This document shows positions 36,392-44,461 of a stretch of 64,000 bases of DNA, in pieces (the first letter of the stretch is position 1; each line of letters begins with the position of its first letter). The stretch is from Crocinitomicaceae bacterium (GTDB lineage: Bacteria; Bacteroidota; Bacteroidia; Flavobacteriales_D; Crocinitomicaceae). The stretch spans positions 1 to 64,000 of the forward strand of contig JAURMC010000009.1 in the NCBI GenBank assembly GCA_030830895.1, in the 5' to 3' direction. Made by a program: the position numbers and the translations under genes. The notes beneath the pieces were generated by a model. It was not told the origin of the DNA, did not search any database, and was given only the letters and a program-made list of their open reading frames with translations.

Positions 36392-36400
36392 TATCGGGAT

Positions 36401-36937
36401 ATGTCAGATAAAGTATTATATGCAATGTATGGAGACGATGATGTGCTAATGTCTAGCGCTAAAAAATTAGTCTCTAACGGAGTTAAAATCACCGAAGTGT
36501 ACAGTCCATTTCCTATTCACGGCATTGATTCAATTATTGGGATTAAAGGTACTCGCTTAGGAATTATGGCTTTTTTGTATGGGTTGACCGGATTGACCCT
36601 TGCAACTATTGGGATGTATTTTTTCATGGTTCTTGAATGGAAAATGAACATCGGAGGAAAGCCCAATTTTTCTTACATAGAAAATATTTTAGCTTTTATA
36701 CCGGTTTCTTTTGAATTCACAGTTTTGTGTGCGGCACATGGAATGGCGATTACTTATTTATTATTAAATCGCACCCTGCCTGGCATGCCTGCTCAGAATC
36801 CAGACCCAAGAACGACCGATGATAAATTTGTGTTGGAAATTAGATTATCGGATAACCATGAAGTAACCGAAGATAAACTTGATGAATTGTTAAAAGATAC
36901 CGGGTTTGTTGAGTTGGATAAAAAAATTATTGAATAA
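36401..36937 (+). CDS. actD: Alternative complex III subunit ActD (DUF3341)
   Basis: The 178-residue protein has a soluble N-terminal domain ('YAMYGDDDVLMSSAKKLV', 'VYSPFPIHGIDSIIGIK') and two transmembrane helices (about 57-80 and 95-120: 'AFLYGLTGLTLATIGMYFFM' and 'FIPVSFEFTVLCAAHGM'). The 'PFPIHG' motif marks DUF3341/ActD. It is a small peripheral-membrane subunit that stabilises the complex. Confidence 0.92.
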   Translation: MSDKVLYAMYGDDDVLMSSAKKLVSNGVKITEVYSPFPIHGIDSIIGIKGTRLGIMAFLYGLTGLTLATIGMYFFMVLEWKMNIGGKPNFSYIENILAFIPVSFEFTVLCAAHGMAITYLLLNRTLPGMPAQNPDPRTTDDKFVLEIRLSDNHEVTEDKLDELLKDTGFVELDKKIIE

Positions 36938-36953
36938 GAATTAGGGAATACGA

Positions 36954-37676
36954 ATGAAAAAGTCCTTTTTTAGAATAGTTGGAGCGATAGTCGTAAGCGT
37001 ATTTGTATTGAGTGCATGTACCTCCAACGCAGATAGTCCCGGACTAGAATATGCGCCGGATATGTATCGCTCACCTGCCGTTGAAGCATATGTTGATTAT
37101 GGTGAAGTAAGGGGCCGGATTGATGAATCAAAAAAAACACGCCTAACCGCAATGACCCCACCCCCATTCGCCATTCCATATATCGGAAAGGATAGTGTGG
37201 AAGTTCGTTTAATGATGCCTTATGCAAGATTAGCAAATGAATCTTTTAAGGCAAGCCATGGCATGTACCAGGATGTATTAACTAAAGAAGATCATTATGC
37301 AGCAGCATCAGCGGATGGCAACATGATTGTTTTAAATGATAAAAACGCGGAACCGATATTATCCAAAGGGAAAGAATTATTTACTGCGATGTGTCAACAT
37401 TGTCATGGTGAAAAAGGAGATGGAAATGGTCCGATGGTAACCTCAGGGGCGTATTCAGGTGTTCCTAATTATGCTGATCGCACGTCCTTGTCAGATGGTC
37501 AAATGTTTTATTCCATTTATTACGGAAAAGGTATGATGGGGGCCCATCGATCACTTCTGAATAAAAAAGAAATTTGGACAGTTATTCATTATATCCGAAG
37601 CTTACAGTCTCCAGATTACGGAAAATTTGATGCTAATGGTACTGCTGTAGTTGCAGATACAACTAAACAAAAATAA
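36954..37676 (+). CDS. actE: Alternative complex III subunit ActE (monohaem cytochrome c lipoprotein)
   Basis: The 240-residue protein has a lipoprotein signal with lipobox 'LSAC' (Cys22). A class I cytochrome c domain follows (about 130-225) with haem motif C147-QHCH and a candidate Met axial ligand in 'GKGMMGAHRSLL'. The middle part 'MYRSPAVEAYVDYG' and 'TPPPFAIPYIGKD' is typical of ActE. It carries electrons from ActA to the terminal oxidase or another cytochrome. Confidence 0.93.
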   Translation: MKKSFFRIVGAIVVSVFVLSACTSNADSPGLEYAPDMYRSPAVEAYVDYGEVRGRIDESKKTRLTAMTPPPFAIPYIGKDSVEVRLMMPYARLANESFKASHGMYQDVLTKEDHYAAASADGNMIVLNDKNAEPILSKGKELFTAMCQHCHGEKGDGNGPMVTSGAYSGVPNYADRTSLSDGQMFYSIYYGKGMMGAHRSLLNKKEIWTVIHYIRSLQSPDYGKFDANGTAVVADTTKQK

Positions 37677-37680
37677 TATC

Positions 37681-38868
37681 ATGGAATTTACAACCACTAA
37701 AAAAGCAAAAAACACAGCGTTCGGATTAATCGGAGTTGGGGCGCTATTAGCTGTTGCTGGGATTATTACCAATATGGGAGACGCGCACTTTACAACCCGA
37801 TTAATGACAAATGGCTTAATCAATGCATTTTTCTTTTTCGCGATTGGTTTGGGGGCATTGTTTTTCCTAGCGCTAAACTATGCTACGGAAGCAGGGTGGT
37901 ACGCTGTGGTAAAGCGTGTAATTGAATCGGTAGCGTTGTATTTGCCCTATGGCATTGGGATTTTCGGGGTGATATTACTAACCATATCCTTTATGAAGGG
38001 AGCACATATTTACACATGGATGGATAGCCATACAGTAGCAGAAGATGAAATAATACAAGGGAAGTCAGCGTATTTGAATGTTACATTTTTCTGGATTCGT
38101 ACATTAGTTTATTTCACCGTGTATTTGTTGTTTTTACGAGGATTTAGAAAGCGTTCATTGCTTGAAGATCAAGTGGGCGGGACAGAAATTCACTTCAAAA
38201 ATTATAGAAAAGGCGCTACGTTTTTAGTATTCTTTGCGGTGTTTAGTTCAACCTCAGCATGGGATTGGCTAATGTCCATTGATGTACATTGGTATAGCAC
38301 CTTATTTGGATGGTATACTTTCGCTGGGATGTGGGTATCCGCAATGGTAGTTATTGTATTAACCACTATTTATCTTAAAAAACAAGGGTATTTACCGCAT
38401 GTTAATGATTCTCACATTCACGACATAGGTAAATGGATTTTTGCAATATCTTTTTTATGGTCTTATTTGTGGTTTTCTCAATACATGCTTATTTGGTACG
38501 CAAATATTGGAGAAGAGGTAGGATATTACGTAATGCGAACGGAGCACTATAAATACCTATATTTTGGTATGTTCTTTATAAACTTTGTTTTCCCTATGTT
38601 AATATTAATGTCAAGAGACGCGAAACGAGATATAGGAATGTTGATGTTCGTAGGTTTGGTAATTTTGATTGGGCACTGGCTAGATGTCTTCATAATGGTT
38701 TCTGGGGGATCACTTGGTGAGAATTGGAACATTGGGCTTTTAGAAATTGGATTACCGTTAATTATGGTGGGAGTTTTTGTATTAATCTTGTTTAAAAACC
38801 TAGCAAGTGCACCACTTACACCAGTTAACCACCCGTTTTTGGATGAAAGTATACATCACGAATTTTAA
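37681..38868 (+). CDS. actF: Alternative complex III subunit ActF (NrfD-like membrane subunit)
   Basis: The 395-residue membrane protein starts at the ATG at 37681, 4 bp after actE; a longer in-frame start overlaps actE and is not needed. It has about ten transmembrane helices and the conserved segments 'FSSTSAWDWLMSIDVHWYSTLFGWY' and 'FLWSYLWFSQYMLIWYANI'. It pairs with ActC as the second NrfD-like membrane subunit and is a candidate proton-pathway subunit. Confidence 0.93.
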   Translation: MEFTTTKKAKNTAFGLIGVGALLAVAGIITNMGDAHFTTRLMTNGLINAFFFFAIGLGALFFLALNYATEAGWYAVVKRVIESVALYLPYGIGIFGVILLTISFMKGAHIYTWMDSHTVAEDEIIQGKSAYLNVTFFWIRTLVYFTVYLLFLRGFRKRSLLEDQVGGTEIHFKNYRKGATFLVFFAVFSSTSAWDWLMSIDVHWYSTLFGWYTFAGMWVSAMVVIVLTTIYLKKQGYLPHVNDSHIHDIGKWIFAISFLWSYLWFSQYMLIWYANIGEEVGYYVMRTEHYKYLYFGMFFINFVFPMLILMSRDAKRDIGMLMFVGLVILIGHWLDVFIMVSGGSLGENWNIGLLEIGLPLIMVGVFVLILFKNLASAPLTPVNHPFLDESIHHEF

Positions 38869-38886
38869 TGATAATACGCGGAATAA

Positions 38887-40122
38887 ATGGAAAGTAAATT
38901 GATTATAATCTTGATTATTGTAATAGGCGCGATTGCTATTTCGCAGCTTGTTAGAGTTTATGAATTAACGGCTAAATTGCGAAAGCATGAAGAACATGAA
39001 ATTCCTGTGCGGGATAATTATTTGAACGCAATGTTGATGTTGGTATTCATGGTGATTCAGTTTGGAGGGCTTATTTATCTCATGATTAAATATGGTTGGA
39101 CTGGCAGGGGGCCTGCCGCTTCCGTACAGGGAGAATATACCGATTGGTTGCTCGATTTAAACCTTATTTTAATTACTGCAATTTTCTTTTTAACTAATTT
39201 CCTGTTGTTTTATTTTTCGTTCAAGTATGTAAAACGCCCAGGAGTAAAGGCATATTATTATCCGCATAATAATAAATTGGAAATATTGTGGACAGTAGTG
39301 CCGGCAGCAGTATTAGCCGTAATTATAATCCTTGGATTACAAACTTGGAATGAAGTCACTGGGGCTTCACCAAAAGAGGCAATAAACATTGAATTATATT
39401 CGAAGCAATTCGACTGGACAGCACGATATTCAGGAACCGACAATATGCTAGGTAAAACGGACTATAAGTTAATTTTAGGGAATAATGAATTGGGTCTAAT
39501 GACAGAAGCAACCATCGATTCATCGATTCACGCTATGCGCCATGGTGCTGGGGGTATTTTGGATATCCAAAAAATACTCAACAATAGAGATACCGTACTT
39601 ACGGACTCTTTAGTTAATGTATTGAGAAAAGATTTGGGCACGAAAGAACGCCTCCTCCGATTACTTAATCAAATGAAAGCTACCCATAATCCAGCGCTAG
39701 ATAAACAAGTATATGATGATATTATACAGCGTGACACGTTATATCTGTGTGTAAACAAACCGTATGAGTTTTCTTTTCGGTCAAAAGACGTTATCCATTC
39801 AGCCTATTTTCCTCATTTTAGAGCCCAAATGAATACGGTTCCGGGATATGGCACACGGTTAAAGTTTACACCGAACATGACCACTGCAGAAATGCGAAAA
39901 ATCAAGAATCTACCAGCCTTTCATTACGTACTAATGTGTAATAAAATTTGCGGTGGAGCACATTATAAAATGAAGATGATGGTTGTGGTTTTAGAAGAAG
40001 AGGAATATAACGCATGGATGAAGGGAAAAGAATCTAAAAACTTTAAAGCAACCTACTTCCCGGCGCCTTCAGCCCAGGCAGTAATTCCAGCGGAGAGCAC
40101 CGCAATATCGGCAATGAACTAA
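38887..40122 (+). CDS. coxB: Cytochrome c oxidase subunit II
   Basis: The 411-residue protein has an extra N-terminal helix (about 3-20), two core transmembrane helices (about 48-70 and 90-115) and a periplasmic cupredoxin domain. The binuclear CuA ligands are intact: His304, Cys351, Cys355, His359 and Met362 in 'CNKICGGAHYKM'. A stretch of about 100 residues (about 180-290) is inserted between the first cupredoxin strand ('SKQFDWTARY') and the 'PYEFSFRSKDVIHSAYF' strand, so it is longer than the standard subunit. It accepts electrons from cytochrome c or from ActA/ActE. Confidence 0.95.
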   Translation: MESKLIIILIIVIGAIAISQLVRVYELTAKLRKHEEHEIPVRDNYLNAMLMLVFMVIQFGGLIYLMIKYGWTGRGPAASVQGEYTDWLLDLNLILITAIFFLTNFLLFYFSFKYVKRPGVKAYYYPHNNKLEILWTVVPAAVLAVIIILGLQTWNEVTGASPKEAINIELYSKQFDWTARYSGTDNMLGKTDYKLILGNNELGLMTEATIDSSIHAMRHGAGGILDIQKILNNRDTVLTDSLVNVLRKDLGTKERLLRLLNQMKATHNPALDKQVYDDIIQRDTLYLCVNKPYEFSFRSKDVIHSAYFPHFRAQMNTVPGYGTRLKFTPNMTTAEMRKIKNLPAFHYVLMCNKICGGAHYKMKMMVVVLEEEEYNAWMKGKESKNFKATYFPAPSAQAVIPAESTAISAMN

Positions 40123-40147
40123 TTATAAAGATTTAAACTCAATAAAC

Positions 40148-42004
40148 ATGGCTTCAGCAGCACACGATGTAAATTCTCATGATCAACACGAGCATCATCA
40201 TGAAGAAAGTTTTGTTTCTAAATATATTTTCAGCCAAGATCATAAAATGATTGGGAAGCAGTTCTTGATAACTGCTGTATTTATGGGAGTGGTGGCGATG
40301 CTCTTATCAATTCTATTCAGGATCCAGTTGGCTTGGCCTGGGGAAAGTTCCGACTTTCTTAATTTCTTTTTAGGGGATCAATGGGCTCCTGAAGGCGTGT
40401 TGAAAGAAGATATGTATTTGGGATTAGTAACTATTCATGGTACAATCATGGTCTTTTTTCTTTTGACAGGCGGATTATCCGGGACTTTTTCGAACATATT
40501 AATTCCTTTACAACTAGGCGCTCGAGATATGGCATCAGGGTTTTTAAATATGTTGTCTTTTTGGTTCTTTTTCCTTTCTTCTTTGTTAATGTTTCTTTCT
40601 CTGTTCGTGATGAATGGCTCGATTTTCGGAATCGATATACCAGGAGATTGGGGCACCATTGGTAATGGTCCAGCCATGGCTGGATGGACGGTATATCCTC
40701 CGTTGTCAGCACTTCCGCAGGCTGTATCTGGTTCTGGGTTTGGAATGACGTTGTGGTTGATTTCCATGACGATATTTATTGCTGGCTCCTTAATAGGAAG
40801 CTTAAATTATATTGTTACCGTAATAAATTTGCGCACAGCAGGGATGACCATGACAAGAATGCCATTAACTATTTGGGCATTTTTTGTTACAGCAATTTTA
40901 GGGGTCCTATCTTTTCCTGTGCTTTTATCTGCCGCACTCTTATTGATGATGGATCGGATGGCTGGAACAAGTTTTTATTTATCCGATATCATGGTAGGTA
41001 GTGAGATGTTGTCTAATCATGGAGGTTCACCGATTTTATTTCAGCATTTATTTTGGTTCTTAGGCCATCCTGAAGTTTACATTGTATTATTACCCGCACT
41101 TGGTTTGTCCTCAGAAATTATTGCCACCAATGCAAGAAAACCAATCTTTGGATATAAAGCGATGATTGGCTCTATTTTGGCCATTGGGTTCTTATCTTTT
41201 ATAGTGTGGGGACATCACATGTTTATCACAGGAATGAACCCGTTCTTAGGTAGTGTTTTTGTGTTTACAACCCTGTTAATCGCAATTCCATCTGCGGTAA
41301 AAGTGTTTAACTATATAACTACTTTGTGGAAAGGCGCTATTGTGTATACACCCGCCATGTTATTCGCCATTGCACTGGTATCTACATTTATAACAGGAGG
41401 TGTAACAGGGATTATCTTAGCAGACTCCGCATTGGACATCGCAGTGCATGACACATACTTTGTTGTAGCTCACTTCCATATTGTAATGGGAATGTCTGCT
41501 GTATTTGGGATGTTTGCTGGGGTGTATCATTGGTTCCCTAAAATGTATAGACGAATGATGAATACGCGTATGGGATATGCGCATTTTTGGATAACACTTA
41601 TTGGTGCATATGGTGTTTTCTTTCCGATGCACTTTGTAGGTATTGCAGGCGCTCCAAGAAGGTACTATGATTATTCTGTCTATGGTGAATTTGATACGGA
41701 TTCCTATAATATGATTATGGATTTAAATGTGATTATCACGGTGTTTGCAATAATCGCCGCTATCGGGCAAGTTATTTTCCTTTTCAATTTTTTCTACAGT
41801 ATATATAGAGGTCCGGTTGCGCCACAGAACCCATGGAAATCTAATACCTTAGAGTGGACAGCTCCAGTAGAACACATGCATGGAAACTGGCCAGGGGCAT
41901 TGCCGGTTGTTTATCGTTGGCCATATGATTACTCTAAGCCAGGAGCGGCAGATGACTTTATTCCCCAAAATGTACCCTTAGCAGAAGGTGAAATAGAACA
42001 TTAA
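40148..42004 (+). CDS. coxA: Cytochrome c oxidase subunit I
   Basis: The 618-residue protein is a haem-copper oxidase subunit I of the A1 type: 'TIHGTIMVFFLL' (haem a ligand), 'GHPEVYIVLLP' with the conserved Glu and Tyr, 'WGHHMF' (CuB His pair) and 'HDTYFVVAHFHIVMG' (haem a3 and haem a ligands). About 12 transmembrane helices are seen after a His-rich N-terminus. It reduces oxygen to water and pumps protons. No subunit III gene follows; it must lie elsewhere. It ends the act-cox operon. Confidence 0.97.
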   Translation: MASAAHDVNSHDQHEHHHEESFVSKYIFSQDHKMIGKQFLITAVFMGVVAMLLSILFRIQLAWPGESSDFLNFFLGDQWAPEGVLKEDMYLGLVTIHGTIMVFFLLTGGLSGTFSNILIPLQLGARDMASGFLNMLSFWFFFLSSLLMFLSLFVMNGSIFGIDIPGDWGTIGNGPAMAGWTVYPPLSALPQAVSGSGFGMTLWLISMTIFIAGSLIGSLNYIVTVINLRTAGMTMTRMPLTIWAFFVTAILGVLSFPVLLSAALLLMMDRMAGTSFYLSDIMVGSEMLSNHGGSPILFQHLFWFLGHPEVYIVLLPALGLSSEIIATNARKPIFGYKAMIGSILAIGFLSFIVWGHHMFITGMNPFLGSVFVFTTLLIAIPSAVKVFNYITTLWKGAIVYTPAMLFAIALVSTFITGGVTGIILADSALDIAVHDTYFVVAHFHIVMGMSAVFGMFAGVYHWFPKMYRRMMNTRMGYAHFWITLIGAYGVFFPMHFVGIAGAPRRYYDYSVYGEFDTDSYNMIMDLNVIITVFAIIAAIGQVIFLFNFFYSIYRGPVAPQNPWKSNTLEWTAPVEHMHGNWPGALPVVYRWPYDYSKPGAADDFIPQNVPLAEGEIEH

Positions 42005-42029
42005 TTGTTATTAATTAAATGGGCTATTG

Positions 42030-42611
42030 TTATGGCTCAAGGGTTTCTATTTCTGGTGCAATAAGTTCGAGCTCATTGAAATAGGCCTGTCCAAACGCCC
42101 TTATAATAGGAGCCTTTAAAAATTTATATACAGGTACATCTAGCTTATTTCCACAGGTACAGGCGGATTTACAAATGTGCCATTCATCGAATTGAAGCGC
42201 TTTAAAATCACGATATTGTTTAACACGAATAGGGTAAAGGGCACATGAAATGGGTTTTAAGTTGTCTATAGCGCCAGCTCGATACGCCGCTTCGATGGCA
42301 CATAATGCAGTTCTATGTTCATCAAAAAATACAAAAGCACATTCTTTACCATTTATAAGCATTGTTACGGGATCATTTTCTTGGTCCAGGTAAGAAATAC
42401 CGTTACTTTCAACTGCTGCAATGCCTTCTGGACGCATATACGGTTTAATGTGCTCAAGGCAGCCCGAAATTTGATTAACCTCTTCGGACGTAAGGGGAGC
42501 ACCCGCATCACCCTCAACGCAGCAAGCTCCTTTACAAGAGGTTAGATCACAGACGAATTTTCGTTTGAAAATTTCTGCGGAAATAATAGTATTGTCGAGT
42601 TCAATTAGCAT
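42030..42611 (-). CDS. DUF3109 cysteine-rich protein
   Basis: The 193-residue protein has Cys21, Cys26, Cys30 and Cys31 in 'CDLTSCKGACCVEGDAG' and further Cys pairs in 'SCALYPIRV' and 'CKSACTCG', a pattern of the DUF3109/YkgJ-like metal-binding group. Function is unknown; a metal or Fe-S site is likely. It lies antiparallel between coxA and rimP. A minus-strand box TAATTTTG ends only 4 bp before its ATG. Confidence 0.85.
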   Translation of the reverse strand: MLIELDNTIISAEIFKRKFVCDLTSCKGACCVEGDAGAPLTSEEVNQISGCLEHIKPYMRPEGIAAVESNGISYLDQENDPVTMLINGKECAFVFFDEHRTALCAIEAAYRAGAIDNLKPISCALYPIRVKQYRDFKALQFDEWHICKSACTCGNKLDVPVYKFLKAPIIRAFGQAYFNELELIAPEIETLEP

Positions 42612-42615
42612 GACT

Positions 42616-42623
42616 CAAAATTA
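42616..42623 (-). promoter_or_regulatory. Putative -7 box for DUF3109 gene
   Basis: On the minus strand this reads TAATTTTG, a perfect -7 box 4 bp before the ATG, so the mRNA should be leaderless. No -33 TTG was found. Confidence 0.4.
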
Positions 42624-42637
42624 ATGCGAATTTTTAA

Positions 42638-42669
42638 TTTGGAAGTTTCTTATAATTAACCTAAATTTG
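42638..42669 (+). promoter_or_regulatory. Putative promoter for rimP-nusA-infB
   Basis: TTTG at 42638-42641 and a perfect -7 box TAAATTTG at 42662-42669 are separated by 20 bp. The predicted transcription start is near 42675, ahead of the leader hairpin. Confidence 0.75.
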
Positions 42670-42688
42670 TCCAACGATATTTGATAAT

Positions 42689-42715
42689 GAGGGGACGAAA
42701 GTCCCCTCTTTTTTT
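42689..42715 (+). terminator. Leader terminator-like hairpin before rimP (possible attenuator)
   Basis: GAGGGGAC (42689-42696) pairs with GTCCCCTC (42701-42708) around GAAA and is followed by seven T. It lies after a predicted promoter and ends 10 bp before the rimP ATG, so it would act on rimP-nusA-infB transcription itself. Confidence 0.75.
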
Positions 42716-42718
42716 ACT

Positions 42719-43192
42719 ATGATTGACAAGAATTTAGTGCAAAAATTAGCGGAAGAACGCATTCGAGAATTGAATAAAGGACTCTTTATTGTGGATTTAT
42801 CGATTTCTACGAGAAATGTTATCAGTATTGAATTAGATAAAGAGGAGGGTGGTGTTTCTATTGAGGATTGTATTTCTGTTTCTCGAAACGTGGAACATAA
42901 CTTGGATAGAGAGGCGGATGATTTTGAACTTAATGTCTCTTCAGCCGGAATGGACAGGCCGTTGCGCCATCAAAAACAGTTTATAAAAAACACAGGCCGA
43001 CGTTTGATATTTTTAAAAACAGATGGTGTGCAAATTGAAGGTGTTTTAAAGTCTTTTAGTGATGAAAGTTTTTTTGTGACGATTGAAAGAAGTATTAGAA
43101 ATGAAAAGAATAAAAAAGAACTAATAACAGAAGAACTTGAAATTCCTGTGAAAGAAATAAAAGAAATTAAACGTGTAATATTATTTAAATAA
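42719..43192 (+). CDS. rimP: Ribosome maturation factor RimP
   Basis: The 157-residue protein has the RimP N-terminal domain ('GLFIVDLSIS', 'ISIELDKEEGGVSIEDCISVSRNVEHNLDR', 'FELNVSSAGMDRPL') and a C-terminal SH3-like barrel ('KNTGRRLIFLKTDGVQIEG'). It assists 30S subunit maturation. It is the first gene of the classic rimP-nusA-infB operon and lies directly after a hairpin. Confidence 0.93.
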   Translation: MIDKNLVQKLAEERIRELNKGLFIVDLSISTRNVISIELDKEEGGVSIEDCISVSRNVEHNLDREADDFELNVSSAGMDRPLRHQKQFIKNTGRRLIFLKTDGVQIEGVLKSFSDESFFVTIERSIRNEKNKKELITEELEIPVKEIKEIKRVILFK

Positions 43193-43198
43193 AAACCA

Positions 43199-44434
43199 AT
43201 GAATAGTCTTGATTTAGTTGAATCCTTTTCCGAGTTTAAAGAGCTTAAGAACATTGATAAGCAAACGATGCAACATGTGCTAGAAGATGTGTTTCGAGCT
43301 ATGCTAAAAAAGAAATTCAATACCGATGAACATATTGATGTAATTGTGAACATAGAAAAAGGCGATGTACAGATTTTTCTAAACAAGGAAATAGTTGATG
43401 ATGGTGAAGTAGAAGATCCAAATACAGAGATAGCATATTCTGATGCAATTAAAATTGAACCGGATTTTGAAATTGGCGAAGAGGTTACGGAAGAGTTTAA
43501 ATTTATGGATTTTGGACGCAGAAACGTACTTTCATTACGTCAAAATTTGATCTCACGAATTCTTGAGTTAGAAAAAGATCATTTATATAAAAAATACAAA
43601 GAAAGGGTTGGAGAAATTGTTACTGGTGAAGTATATCAAGTTTGGAAGAAAGAAATTCTTGTAATGGACGACGATCACAACGAACTAATATTACCAAAAT
43701 CCGAACAGATTCCCTCAGATTTCTTTAAAAAAGGAGAAACTGTAAGAGCCGTGGTTTCTAAAGTTGATATGCGAAACAGCACCCCGGTGATTATTTTATC
43801 AAGAACAGCCCCAGAATTTTTGGAGCGATTGTTTGAATTAGAGGTTCCAGAGGTGTTTGACGGCTTAATTACAATTAAAAAGATTGTTCGCGAGCCAGGT
43901 GAGCGTGCGAAAGTTGCTGTTGAATCTTATGATGATCGTATAGATCCTGTTGGGGCTTGTGTCGGAATGAAAGGAAGTAGAATTCATGGTATTGTTAGAG
44001 AACTGCGCAACGAGAATATTGATGTAATTAATTACACATCGAATAATCAGTTACTCATTCAACGAGCACTATCTCCAGCGAAAATAACGTCAATGGAAAT
44101 TGAAGAAGAACAAAAACGGGTGAAAGTGTTCTTGAAACCAGATCAAGTATCTTTAGCTATTGGTCGCGGAGGCAACAATATTAAGCTCGCCGGCAAATTA
44201 GCAGGGTATGAAATAGATGTTTATCGAGATGGTGAAGTAGATGTGGAGGACGTTGACTTAGAGGAATTTGCAGATGAAATTGACGGTTGGATTATTGATG
44301 AATTAAAAACCATTGGTTGCGACACAGCAAAGTCTGTGCTCGAAATGAATATTGATGAATTAGTTAAACGTACCGATCTAGAAAAAGAAACAATTGAAGA
44401 GGTATTCAAAATATTGAATGCGGAATTTGAATAA
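43199..44434 (+). CDS. nusA: Transcription termination/antitermination factor NusA
   Basis: The 411-residue protein has the NusA N-terminal RNA-polymerase-binding domain (about 1-125), an S1 domain (about 130-200: 'GEIVTGEVYQVWKKEILVMDDDHNELILPKSEQIP'), two KH domains ('DPVGACVGMKGSRIHGIV', 'VSLAIGRGGNNIKLAGKLAG') and a short acidic C-terminal helix-hairpin-helix. It modulates pausing and termination. NusA is known to control its own operon in other bacteria, which bears on the leader hairpin. Confidence 0.96.
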   Translation: MNSLDLVESFSEFKELKNIDKQTMQHVLEDVFRAMLKKKFNTDEHIDVIVNIEKGDVQIFLNKEIVDDGEVEDPNTEIAYSDAIKIEPDFEIGEEVTEEFKFMDFGRRNVLSLRQNLISRILELEKDHLYKKYKERVGEIVTGEVYQVWKKEILVMDDDHNELILPKSEQIPSDFFKKGETVRAVVSKVDMRNSTPVIILSRTAPEFLERLFELEVPEVFDGLITIKKIVREPGERAKVAVESYDDRIDPVGACVGMKGSRIHGIVRELRNENIDVINYTSNNQLLIQRALSPAKITSMEIEEEQKRVKVFLKPDQVSLAIGRGGNNIKLAGKLAGYEIDVYRDGEVDVEDVDLEEFADEIDGWIIDELKTIGCDTAKSVLEMNIDELVKRTDLEKETIEEVFKILNAEFE

Positions 44435-44461
44435 TTTTGAATTACATTAGGGAATAATATT

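Noticed and set aside
42970-43386. 138-codon ORF on the minus strand across rimP and nusA
   Set aside because: Its Ser/Phe-rich product is a typical shadow of Lys/Glu-rich genes on the other strand.
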